DNA from: Gonapodya sp. JEL0774 | Lineage: Eukaryota > Monoblepharomycota > Monoblepharidomycetes > Monoblepharidales > Gonapodyaceae | Assembly: GCA_027604505.1 (NCBI GenBank) | Contig: JADIIX010000091.1 | Location: forward strand, 28,526-92,525 | Direction of reading: 5' to 3' | DNA: 64,000 nt | Shown: positions 12,124 through 23,470 of the stretch, in pieces | How the letters are laid out: every line of letters starts with the position of its first letter | Numbering within the stretch: the first letter of the stretch is position 1 | Position numbers and translations under genes: made by a program | Notes under the pieces: model-generated | What the model was told of the DNA's origin: nothing | Database searches by the model: none | What the model saw: the letters and a program-made list of their open reading frames with translations, nothing else

Positions 12124-13281
12124 GGAATGTCGACCACGAAGACACCAGATCTGACAGAGAAAGAGAAAGTGGATAGTCTCGAGCTGGGGCACGTTCAGAA
12201 TGGTATTGAACAACTCACCGCCGAGTGCCGCTCAAAGCCAAATACGAGTAGTGTATCTCAGAAATTATACATGTAAGCCTTCCTGAAAAACATGGTGGCG
12301 GCTACTCACTGCGGATGCACCACCCACGAGCATTCCACATATGTGGTACCTATGCCAAATTTGGGCCAATTTATTGAGTCGCTCGTGCAATTGATACCGC
12401 ACTACCGGAAATAAGAGAACCCACAGAGTTACTTTTTCTGGAGTATGTCTGAAAGGCGTCATTGAATCAATTGTTGGGAGACCAACCCACCTACTTGAAA
12501 CGTTCTGCTCTTCTGAGGCAAGTCAAATCGCGACTGCTCTGACGATCGCTGTTTAACGCTTTTGAAGTGATGTTTTCCCTTTCTATCCTGTCCAGGAGTC
12601 ACATACTACCATATATTCGGTCGACGGTTCATTGGGTGCCGACACGTGGCTGTATGAAACAGGAAGACAACACAGAGCAAAGCAATGAGTTGCTTACGCC
12701 CTCACACTCGAGCAGTATCGGCGTTTCTTCAAGATCGCCCGGTTACCTCTGCCGATTCCCAGCGTAAGCGTCAGTCCGAGGATGACCTCTCTGTGCCCCT
12801 GGCTTCGAGGAAGTTTGCAAAGCCACTGACAAGTAAGACGACAGAATTTAAATATCGATTTAGTCTTTATTTGCCCACTCACGTATTCCCGTGTTTCTTT
12901 GCGCTATTGTGGAGTTCGTGCAACACCGATGTGCGTCGTCGGTGCATATGGTCATCGCAGAATCGCTCAGATTAATAGACGGATTTTGAGAACGCCGGAG
13001 ATGGTGGTGAGTTTTTTCAGAGCAGTGAGTAGAGGAAAACCATTGATTGCGCGCCTTTTGGCCAAGAACAAACAAGGGAAAACGTCGTCGACAACAGGAT
13101 TGTCGAGACTCCGCCTTCGTCCCCATATGAAGAAACCGGAATGGTACTCTGCGTCAAAGTACTGCATGCTGCCGATCTCTGTGTCAAACCCAAAAGGGCG
13201 TCGAGTGTCCAGCCGAAAGGTCAAGAATGATGATGTCAAGGTGAATCCTCTTAAAGTTTCACTGCTTTTACAGTTGTCACC
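12124..13281. other. Upstream region of the dioxygenase gene
   Basis: No gene is resolved. Possible exon-like plus-strand fragments lie near 12685-12830 and 13060-13240. A GTGAAT donor after 13239 with a TTTTACAG acceptor near 13275 could be an intron just upstream of the ATG at 13282, so some of this may be 5' UTR or an extra exon. Confidence 0.35.
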
Positions 13282-15335
13282 ATGTCGACACAGCATTCGA
13301 CACAGGATTCCTCCGAAGAACAGACACCAGAATGCGAGATACTCGACAGCGAGCCATCTTCGCCAATGGATACCGACCTGTCACCGAATTCTACGCCGCT
13401 GTGTACTCGAATCGCTATGATTGAAAGCGGATCGCACTTGGAGTTAGAGCAAGCTCCGCTCAGCTCGAAGGAGGACTTGTCTTTTACAGGACAGGAGGCT
13501 AACCAAGCGCTTAGTGGCGACTCTCACATATTCCAGAATGTGATTCGGTGCATGATGTGTCACCCAACTCCACCAGTTCCCCCTTCTTCCGCAAATCTGG
13601 CCGATGTCCTGGAACCAGTGGTTTCCAGTTGCGTGGTGACGATCAACGTGAGTATGTCACCCTTCTACATCGGCTAGCTCTGTATCACGAAACAAAGTTG
13701 ATCAAATGGGTTTGTTTTCTATTCCTCGGGCTCTGAAAAGTGGGACGTCGAGAGTATGATCGAAGTTGCGACATGGTTACAAACAAAATTCAAGGAATGG
13801 CATCTCAAGCTCATGTTTCAAACACCCGACTTTCTTGCACGGGTACTAACCGACTCAGGAGCTTTTGGAATGGTCGGATTGGACCCTGTGAGTGCGGCGT
13901 GTACGGCAGTTTGGTTTTCATTAATGACGATTCGGACGTTGCAGCTTCTTGCATCGCGCCAGTTCCTTCAAGGCTTGCGCGAACTCACTAACAGCTCTCA
14001 TGTCTTGAGCCCGAGTGTGGGACAGGTGGTTACTTTCGCCCAAGAGATCCAGTGCTTGGGTGAAGTCGATTGGACCATTACCAAGTCGATTCGAGTGGTC
14101 AAAATCTACCTGCAACCTAAGACTGTCCAACAGGTAGAGAAAATGATGAACAAGATGTGTGTCGTTGCGGGAAGTGGTGTTCCTTCGCGAAGTACTGAGT
14201 AAGTGGTGGATAGGACCCATTTGTGACGAGAAGAGTGCGAGACTCATCCCATGCAAACTAATCCAGCTACATTGTACAAGTGGGACAAACCATCGATCTC
14301 TCTACGATTGAAGGCGATGGCATTTGCCCTTACGTTCCCAAAGACACCTTCGTGCGCTTCATTTGCTCTGATCCTGCTCGTGATGGGGGTCTTGTGCGGG
14401 CCGAGTTCATTTGTTCGGAGAAAAGTACTGTGATCGGCTCGGTTATGTATGGGCTCTTCTCCGAGCAACAGTTAAACGCGTGAGTACAGACATGTCTAAG
14501 CAGTTGTCGGTGGTTTCTGAAGAGTATCATCGTGGCTATACTGTGGTTACTAAACGAAAAGATATTTGCCGATCGCTGTAATGACGTGTCAAGATCGCAG
14601 CCAAAGAAATCTCAAACGTGGGCCAAAGAAACGATCACCACGTGAGGCATTCATGGGTGCTGTTGGACCCCACAAGGTAGAGGATGAGTCCAGCACCGAA
14701 GCAAGAGAGTTCGCACACTAATTTTCTGCATTAAAACAAGGAATGGCGCAATCCGACTCAGAATCGAAGTTACGCTTTGAATTCAAGCTTGAACGAGGAA
14801 GCAAGGAAGTTCTCGGATGATGTTTCCATTAAACTCGGGGCTGTTCTTTACCGGGGATTGGCGGCAACCGCTTTTCCAACTGAAGTCATTGCAGGCCACG
14901 AGGCGCACAGTATTGCGGCACATATTTCAGAAGATAACATGGTTAGTGAGAGATGTTGTTGTTCAAACGGCAACGGGAGTCATTCTTGCACTTGTATTAC
15001 CACCGGCAGGTTGGCCCTCTATTCTTCACCCGCAATTACCAAGCCGTAATGCACGTCGATCAAAACGACCATTGCCCGTTCTCCTTTGGGTACGATTCGA
15101 TCCTGCTTTTATTAAAAAGGCCCTTTCGTCCTCATACAAAGAACTTCACTACATTAGCTTCGGGATTGATCAAGATGAAGACCGCACTCACATCCGAGGC
15201 GGCGACTTCATTTTCGGATCCCACGGGGCACTAATCGAAATGAGAAACAACATGGCCTGGTCCTGGAAGGCACAGATGCTGGCCCACTGCACCGCCAGGT
15301 TGACAAGCGACATGGGATTCCCGAGGTACGAGTAG
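13282..15335 (+). CDS. TET/JBP-like 2-oxoglutarate Fe(II) dioxygenase
   Basis: Exons are 13282-13647, 13741-14198, 14267-14479, 14562-14676, 14741-14941, 15010-15089 and 15158-15335 (1611 nt, 536 residues; introns 64-93 bp). The ATG has a CACC context. The last three exons build the double-stranded beta-helix iron site: NYQAVMHVD (His466, Asp468), the GGDFIF strand (from Gly492), and LAHCTARL (His521, Arg525). This H-x-D...H...R order with the GGxF strand fits the TET/JBP-type enzymes expanded in fungi, which oxidise modified bases such as 5-methylcytosine. The upstream 450 residues have no domain I recognise. The substrate is inferred; prolyl-hydroxylase-type or other 2OG oxygenases remain an alternative. 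It converges on NSP1 with a 623 bp gap. Confidence 0.65.
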
Positions 15336-15958
15336 AAACAGCTTTCAATGTTCCAGCGTGCCACCTTGACATGCAGATTTTATGTTCGCGTTTCGCTGAA
15401 ACAAGGTATACATCGGCTTTTGCGATGAACAAATTCACAGCGAGGAATGAGATCAGGGATGCCATCATTTAAACAACAGCTTGACTTCTATGTAGCATTT
15501 AGTTTTCCTTTTCTCCCCGAAACTTGATTGAAAAAGCACGATGCAAAAATGACGTCTTTGCATCCATGACCTGAATGAACAGCGCTGAACTGATCATAAC
15601 GGCAGTTGGATTTGAGACCCCATTGTTCAAGAGTCGAGGTGTGGGGTGGGCTCTTGTCTCACACCATCTAATCGCCCCAAGAATTCCCTTCATATTGATG
15701 TATTTGATAGTGTTAGAGCTCGTGGCTTGGGAACACTCCTCTTAAAATTAGTCCTCCCGGTACATTGGAATACGAAGAGATCATAATCATAATTATAAAC
15801 CACTCTGAGCGACGATTCCGTGGAATAATACAGGCAAATTGGCGAAAATTTGCAATTATGTAAACTATGAGCCAGCATCGATACAAGGTATGCATTGATC
15901 ACGCTGTGTGTACATGTGCAAAATCCGAATCCTCGCGCTCATCTAAAATTTCTTTCGC
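15336..15958. other. Convergent intergenic region
   Basis: 3' flanks of the plus-strand dioxygenase and the minus-strand nucleoporin. Only short, unsupported frames are present, with AT-rich patches around 15780-15860. Confidence 0.45.
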
Positions 15959-18900
15959 TCATCTTCCAAGCATACTTCCATTATTCATGCTCGACCTCCC
16001 GAACACCGAGCTTAAATCCGCCGGTTGTCTTCCAAACACACTTGAGCCAAACACACTACCCGCAAAATTAGTAGCAGCGCCCGGACCCGTCCCGGCTCGA
16101 GATGCGATATCCCACGCGGATGTCCCACCAGCGTTGGCATTTGGCTGCTCACTTCGCTCGCGATTTCTCTGCATGTCAGCAACGTGTCTCTCGGCGTGCT
16201 CCCGTCGCCGATTGATCTCAGAGAGCTGGGCTGTCAGTGTCGCCGTCGCACTGTCGATCCAGATGAGCGAGGACAAGTGCGCGTTGAGGATCGAAGCCAC
16301 TTTGTGCAGCTGGAAATTTGGACCATTTATGTCAATAATGTTCAACAGACGAGAACAGCGCAGGTCACAACTCGCAGAAGGGAAAACAACGAACACTCAC
16401 CCCATCACCTTCCTCCTCCTCTCCCTGCCTCGCCATATTGACGTCTTCGACAAGCGTCGACAGAGTTCCTGCCATCCCGTTGAGTTGGAGATCTAGTTGC
16501 TCAGCAAGGGCGAACGCTCGGTCACGGTCAGTTGGGTCTGCGTTTGTGATGGGCCTGTTCAAGCATAGGGCAGTCCGAACGACAATTGAATGATTTGATA
16601 AAGCAGGAACGCATGTCGTTGAAGTCACGAGAAGGAGTGCCATAAAAATGAAACGGAGGTGCACACGCGCAACCAATCTCAAGATTCCGCACAATCTAAC
16701 GCACCTCTTCCCAAATTCGCCCACGTTGCCTCCCTCAATTTGCGTGAGTCTCTGCTCGTACACATCCAGAACCGCCGAAAGTTCCTCCTGCTGACCTTGA
16801 ACATACTCCAGCTTTTGATCGATCTGATGTTGGAGCTGTTGCAGCTGTATCACGGTGCTGGTGAGATTGGTAATCTGGACCCATCAAGCATTGGACAAGG
16901 TGTACGAAAGGAAGGGGGTTTAGGAGAGTTCAATGAATGAACGGATTAGTTCGTAGCGGAGTCTGGACCGCAATCCCACAACAAAGCCGACCCACCTCAA
17001 CCCCTGCCTTCAAAACCGACATATCCATCGCATGCACGTCCTTCGCCACCTCGTAGAACTTTCTCGTCAAATCGTCAAGCGACCTTTGCCACGAATTGGC
17101 AACATCTTCAAGAGTTGCCGTACGGGAAATGAGGGGAACATTGGTAAGAGCAGAAGTGGTGCCAGTGGTGGCAGTGATGGGAGCAGAAGCGGTGGAAGCG
17201 GTGCCAGTGGTGGTATTTGTAGTTGGAGGCTTAGAGGGCGTGCCGGCTGCGGTTGGTATTCGATTGAAACGAACCAACTCAGCTCAATATATCACACTAT
17301 TGTGGTCTCTTCACAGCACTTCACCCCAAACACTCACCTATACCCAGGTCCGCCGCTTTCAATGGCCCGGGTGTCGCGGCACCTGCGCTTGGACCTCCCC
17401 CAAAGAACCCCGATGATGAAGGCGTTGCTGGTGCGACGCTGGTGGCAGGTGGCTGCCCAAACAATCCTGATGTCAGTGGTTTCGTTGAGGGTGCAACGGT
17501 GGAGGCAGTTGCGGATGATGCAGGAGCGGAAGCAGGTGCTGATGTCGGGGCTGTACTGGAAGTACCAAAGTTGAATGGTGACCCGCTCGGGGCAGTTGTC
17601 GGAGCCGGTACTGCTGTTGTCGATTGAGCGGGGGCTGGAGTTGAAGTGCTAGATGACCCAGTTGTTGATGCTGTCCCCCCTAGTTTGAACGCGCCGAATC
17701 CTCCGGATCCAAATGACCCAAATCCTCCCTGAGACGGTGCTGTGGTGGAGGTCGTAGGCGGAGCGGTGGTCCCCGTGGCTGCCGGTTTCTGCTGGGTCTG
17801 TCCAAACAACCCGCCAGCAGGTGCAGGAGCTGCCCCTGTGGTGGTGGGTGGCGCTACTGCGGTGGCCCCCTGCTGTGACTGAGTGGTGAGACCACCAAAG
17901 CCCGCAAATCCACCACCACTACCTGCCGCACCAACCGCTGCTCCAAACAGTGGTTTAGAGGCTGCTGCTGTCGCTGAGGCAGTAGAAGCAGGTCCAGGCG
18001 CGCTGGTGTTTGTGGCAGTAGGAGGCGCAGGTGCACCAAAGCCCGCAAACCCTGTTCCCGTGGTCGGAGCGGCCGTAGTGGAGGGGGTTGCCGCAGGCTT
18101 CCCAAACAGCCCGCCTCCACCTGCTCCTCCTGCCTGCCCAAATAATCCTCCAGTCGCACCCGCACCCGGTGCTGATGCCTGACCGAATAGTCCACCACCA
18201 CCACTGGTCGTTGGTGCCGGCGCCGACGTTGCCGGAGTACCAGCACTCGTGCTTGCAGCGGCTCCAAACGTGAATCCAGAGGGCGGGGCACTCCCTGCGG
18301 TCACCCCCTGCTGTCCAAATGAGAATCCTCCACCCACCCCTAAAGCTGGCGCTGGAGCCGCGGAGGTCGCGGGTACAGATGTACCAGGAGCAGGTGCAGC
18401 TGCGGGCTGTTGGCCAAACGCTGGGAAACCACCAGTGAACGCACCACCCGCCCCCACGGGAGCACTTGCAGCTGTCGTGGTCGGTTGAGCGGGTTTACCG
18501 AAACCTCCTCCGGCACCAAAGAGACCGAATCCAGTCGGTGCTGCGGCAGATACTGAGGTTGGTGTTGCAGCGGCAGTGGAGGCGGAAGATTGGCCAAACA
18601 GAGCACCACCAGTTGCTCCCGATGTAGAAGGTTGGCTAAACAGTCCACCTCCCGTTGCAGGTGCCGTAGTCGTGGCGGGCTGACCAAAAAGAGCGCCGCC
18701 CAACGCAGGTGCTGTGGTGTTGCTTGGCTGGCCAAAGAGGCCTGAGGTGGGTGGTTGTGTAGCTGCAGGTACTCCAAAGAGTCCCGTGCCAGGACCGGTC
18801 GGAGTACCAAACGAGAATACGCCAGTAGATGGTGCTGAGGTGGTAGTTGCAGGTTGTGCTGTTGCGCCGAACAAGCCGAATGCTGGGGCGGCCGTGGTTG

Positions 18901-19396
18901 TGGCGTTGCCGGTGCCAGCTGACGCAGGTGGCCGAGCAGCCACGCCGAATCCACTGAATCCAACACTGAATGTGGGCACCGAGGGAGCCGTGGAAGCAGT
19001 GGACGCCGCGGCAGGTGCACCAAAACTCGAGAAGCCCCCGGTAGAGGAAGCTCCAAAAGGGGACGCCGAGGCAGGTGGAGCGCCGGGTGCGGGAGTTGCA
19101 CCAAAGGAGAAGGATGCGGAGGGTGCGGATGGAGTAGCCTGGGAAGCTGCAGCGCCGAAGCTGAATGTTGCTGCGCCTGTGGCTGGAGCACCAAAGAGGG
19201 GTGTCGGTTGACCGGCGGAAGCGGCAGGGAGTTGACCGAATGAAAATTGAGTAGAAGCGGGTTGGGAGGTTGCTGGAGGCTGTTGTGGTGCGCCGAAATT
19301 GAAGCCAGCTTCAGAGCGAGGTGCAACAAACGATCCTATGTAAGATTCCAGTTCACGTACGGAGGAGCCCATAAGGCCAAGGCTGGACTTACACAT
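15959..19396 (-). CDS. NSP1: FG-repeat nucleoporin NSP1/NUP62
   Basis: Exons are 19396-19393 (only ATG T), 19308-17338, 17246-16996, 16874-16705, 16554-16401 and 16309-15959 (2901 nt, 966 residues). After the tiny first exon the protein starts MSGFNFGAP, as expected for Nsp1. About 650 residues of FG/GLFG/FSFG repeats in a Thr/Ala/Pro-rich linker follow, then the conserved Nsp1/Nup62 coiled-coil domain with LEDVANSWQRSLDDLTRKF and LNAHLSSLIWID. In other fungi this protein sits in the central transport channel with Nup57/Nup49 and the Nup82 complex and binds karyopherins through its FG repeats. The repetitive coding explains the long antisense frames. Family assignment is firm. Confidence 0.92.
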
Positions 19397-20101
19397 GCTT
19401 GTTTGTGTTGGCAGAAAGAGAAAACCGGAAATTATATTCGAGAGCGGGGTCAAGAGGCAATACCAGATATCAGCTCTCTAGGATCTAGAACCACGAACAC
19501 AATCGTGACAAACCAAGTCAATCTGAAGATTTCTAGCACGAACACGAACTACGTGCGACATTCAAATTCATTGATGACTGCAGTCACGACTCGCACATCT
19601 GAAGAGTCCAGTACACCGGAACTGAACTCGAACTGCTCGCTTCCACGCTGCTTACCACTCCAAGTATCAACTCTCTAGCCGAAAAGGAGCTTCCTCGCCC
19701 ACATTCCACACAACAGACTTGACTACTTCACGTGTCCGCGTCCCCGCGGTCCAATCACACAGTAAGATTCCTGTTCCAGCAATCCTCTAGTTTCTGCTGC
19801 CCATTTTCGAGCTTTCGTACGCACCTTGAGCAAATTTTCGTCGAATCTTTCCACTCGCTGGTTAAAAAGTGCACGCAACCGGTTCAATCAAAATCCAAGA
19901 ACTCGATTTGAGTCACTTCCCAAGTACCAAGAGTGCACCGCACTCCTGCTCTTCTCGGTGTTTTATTTACTAACACATTTTGTACGATAATTCATTCCTT
20001 CCACGATATCGTTCTCTCTTTCGCTTCAATAACAAACCGGAACTACATGCGGGCCCCTTTTGTCCAGGGTTTCTTCGAACCAACGGCAGGGAAATAAGAA
20101 A
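19397..20101. other. 5' region of NSP1
   Basis: Contains the NSP1 5' UTR and promoter on the minus strand. Minus-strand reading upstream of the ATG at 19396 gives only non-ATG frames. No motif is clear. Confidence 0.4.
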
Positions 20102-20353
20102 ATGGGAGGTGATGCCGCACAGGTGCCAGCGGCCAGTAACTCAAGTCAAGGACATGTATATGTGCCACTTCGCATGGAGGAGGTGCTGGAACTAGATCAG
20201 AGGGACACTTGTAGTGGGAGTGTAAGGACTGTGAAAGAACTTGGGAAAGGTATTTCGGGCTGCCCACGACTGATCATTCCTCAGATACACAGAAACGGAG
20301 GTACCACTTATGTGCATCAGATTATCCCGCGCTTTCTCCGCCACCGTACCTAG
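20102..20353 (+). CDS. Hypothetical 83-residue ORF
   Basis: The ATG at 20102 opens a frame to 20353 with mixed, protein-like composition (MGGDAAQVPAASNSS start). A GTAAGG-type site inside it could be a donor. No family is recognised. It may be the first exon of the fragmentary plus-strand gene that follows. Confidence 0.25.
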   Translation: MGGDAAQVPAASNSSQGHVYVPLRMEEVLELDQRDTCSGSVRTVKELGKGISGCPRLIIPQIHRNGGTTYVHQIIPRFLRHRT

Positions 20354-22457
20354 AACATGTCAGGTGAGCTGCTGCTTCCATGGATGGGAAGTAGATGCGC
20401 GACTCACTAAGCGCTTCAACTTTATTGCTTTGCTCAACAATTGAGTCTGCCTCTGGGTTTTGTACGATGCCGTCCTTTCGCTTGAGCTTGGTGAATTGCC
20501 GGTTTGCCCGGTTGGTGGGTCAGGATCTGGTGGTAATCCCGTAGAAAAAGCGGCTTGTGGGCCGCATCACCCTGCTTGTCCGGATATGGTGGTATTGGTA
20601 TAAGCTTCTAGGAGTGACCGAAGCATGAGAGACCTGTTCGAATTAGCGTCAGATATATCACAGTCGCAAATGGGGTGACAGGGAATGCCCACGATCGCCA
20701 CCTGCGAATGGAAATCATTGCACCGAATTGGCACTTACTTTGGGGGGAACACTCAGGGATACAAAGTTTGAAAGTGTTGGTGGGGTTGGGGAATTCATCA
20801 GAAAAGGGTCAGCATCGAGCTGAGCTTGCGAGCATGGCCAGCGTCCAGCCGCAGGTAAATCCGATTACAAGCAGTCGTCATGTGTACAGGCATGCTGCAA
20901 CTCACCTGGTGATGCTATCACATTTCTCAGTACTTGATGGTAAATTCCGATGAGTCGCTGCAAATCAAATTGACCCCATCTGTCACTGTTTGCACTGGGC
21001 TATGTTCTCCCCAGTGGTGAAAACAAAAATCTAGCGAGCTCCAGTCAAGAGAAGGAGAAGCTACCGTCAGACGATGTAAATGTCACACAGGAATTCTCAT
21101 TTTCCGTGGACCTTGGAGAGGGTAGAAGAGGGTTCGAAGATGTTCAACACAGGTGGTAACGAGAGACAACCGCTATCTTTTTTGCCGAGCGAGTGTTTTG
21201 TTCTTTCCCAGATACCGTGTGTTGATTGTCAATGACGAAGTGAATGCAACAGATGAAAGTTGTGTTCAAGTCAGAACGATTCGAAAAGAGGACGACAGTT
21301 CTGTTGCTACAGGTACCACTAAGTAGCTTCTCCCCGATAGGTGATATCAAACTTCTGCTTATCAGCCGAAGAATGCAATCTCTCCTCAGGCTTGCGAGGT
21401 GTTCATCGTGCCACAGCCCAGTCCAAATGAACCGGAAGCTGGAATGATGAAACTTACGCTGGCTCGACGCTTAAAAGTGCTTGTGTGCTCAAACACAGTT
21501 TGTAGCTCCATCCCGCAGGGGGGACAGAAAATTTGTGATGTGCCTTCGTTCGCCAAGTTGTGCTGGGGGATCCTTCATTACCCCAACCTTCGTTCAAACC
21601 GGCATCAGCACCAATCTGGGCGTGCCGCAATAGTTTTTGTCATGGCGTTCATGATTCCGTCCGCTGCAGGTTCAGTCTAGGAAATCCTCTTCGGCGAAAT
21701 CGCATCAAATGGCCGATTCCGACTTGATTGAGCAGCGTAGCTGTGAATCCGCAGTAGTTGAGTTAACTCTAGTCGGGTTGTACGCGTCCGAACGACTCAA
21801 TCAATCAGAATCGTCCGTGACATTCCGAGTCGGGTGATCGCTCTCCTCCAGAGTTTTTTCAATCATCCACTGGGAAATCTTGGAATCGCCCATGAAAGAA
21901 GAAGTACGGTTGTTTCTCATTTCGAAGAGATCGTGGCTCGACAACCGGGAGCGAACGTGTTTCCAGCCATTGAAATGCAATGATTTGAGATTTGCCCATT
22001 CCGGAGGTGGACTTGCACTTTCTAGACTCTTTGTTGAGAAGCGTGATTGGGTGCTCCCAATTCTGACAAAAGAGACCACCGCTCCACTATGCCGATTTGA
22101 AAAGAAGCAGAGAAGAGAGGGAGCTCAAGCTTTATGGGCGCTCTGAAGACAAGGAAAGCCGCTGTTCAAAGAAGCGTGCAAGAGAGCACACAGACAATGA
22201 AAAGTTCGTTCTCAAATTTCTCGAAGTTTCTATCTCTATCGCTGCACATGCCCTCTCCATCTTCGTCCGGAATATCATCTGGAAAGCGTTATGTGAGTAT
22301 ACATCTCTGATGTAGTCAGTCCGATATCTTTCTCTGGTGCTCATCCGAACTGACTTTTCACACATAAACACTCATCGACACCATCGCAAAGAAACCTGTA
22401 ACTCTGGATCTCAAAACGCGGAATGTCGACACTGTGATTTATGTGAATATTTGAAAA
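20354..22457 (+). other. Fragmentary plus-strand exons, gene not resolved
   Basis: Several exon-like pieces share the plus strand. One near 21031-21153 (SSQEKEKLPSDDVNV) joins in frame through a GTGGTA donor to a piece near 21213-21311 (YRVLIVNDEVNATDES). Others lie at 21382-21470 (CEVFIVPQPSPNEPEAG) and 21892-22146 (a basic, Ser/Arg-rich frame). No continuous model could be built and no domain is recognised. One multi-exon hypothetical gene is the simplest reading. Confidence 0.3.
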
Positions 22458-23112
22458 ATGGGCGAGAGGACTAAGACGTACAACGTCATGCGCTGTATTG
22501 AGTGCGGGATGAAGGAGGAGCGAGGACTGCCGGTCATGAGAGATCATGTGCCGGCACTCCACTCAGAGATTGTCGAGCAAATAAAAAGTGATTTTGAGGT
22601 AAGTCGTTCGAGTTCTCTGCTGTCTTCTCCAACCACTCTCTTTGTTGATACAGGTGTTACCTCCTGAACTAGGCAACCCAAAGCCCACGCCGAACATCCC
22701 AAGATCCCCGCATCTCGCTTGTCCCGCCCCCTCCTGGACAATATCTGCGTGCCCGCCGTTCCTAGGGTATCGAATGCTAACCCCTTCCCATCTCCAACTT
22801 TGTCACCTCTGAGGTAAGAATGTCGTTAGTTTTTTCCAACACTCTATATTGAGCTCTCGCCCATCCATTTCCAGGAATCTGAGCCCTGCCGAAGAGCGTT
22901 TCCGTGACCTGGCTTTGAAGCGAATGTCCGATCAGCAGCAGCAACTGCACGCAACCACGTGAAGAGTGCAAATCATTCAATGCTGTTTGTGCTGTAGCTC
23001 ATTGTTGGATCACTTCTTTGCCAGTACTCCGCCTCCACAATGCAGTGCACTTGAGCAACGTTTCCGGGCCATTGCTCTAAAACGTCAAAGTCAGATGGAT
23101 GAAATTGCGTGA
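22458..23112 (+). CDS. Small unnamed protein with a duplicated RFR..ALKR helix
   Basis: Exons are 22458-22598, 22654-22813, 22875-22958 and 23025-23112. Exon 1 begins MGERTKTYNVMRCIECGMK. Exons 3 and 4 join in phase and encode two similar helices, AEERFRDLALKRMSDQ and LEQRFRAIALKRQSQ, before the stop. Exon 2 is one base short of keeping phase: its start reads VLPPELGNPKPTP and its end, in another frame, reads VSNANPFPSPTLSP, which suggests a lost base in the C-rich run near 22725-22735. An alternative acceptor at 22673 gives a short 77-residue product without the helices. It ends about 360 bp before ECH1. Function is unknown. Confidence 0.45.
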
Positions 23113-23470
23113 GCGCGGGTTGAATGTGGAAGCCTCTGTGTTCGTTCCACACAGTTGTCATTGAGAGAATGATTGGACGAGAATTATACAGACCCTGTGC
23201 ATAAATGTTAATGGGAATCTTCAGCGATTTGAGGACTTCTTTGTCCAGACATTCGTTGCCGCCAACCCCTCCAGAATCCTTCAACATGTCGCAAGCGTAT
23301 CCAGTACTCGTTGTGATGAAGAGTCAGCTACTGAGATGTTTTGCGTCATTGCCATTACTTAGCTTGGGTGAAGGAAATAGTTCATTTTCGGTGAGACCTG
23401 CATTTGTGCAGTGTCATCATCGGAACCGGGCTCAACCATCCGATTCAACAGACACACTCGACTGAAAACG

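Noticed and set aside
17854-19329. Long antisense and off-frame ORFs over the NSP1 repeats
   Set aside because: They mirror the FG-repeat codons of the nucleoporin and have Pro/Leu/Arg or Ala/Pro bias with no independent support.
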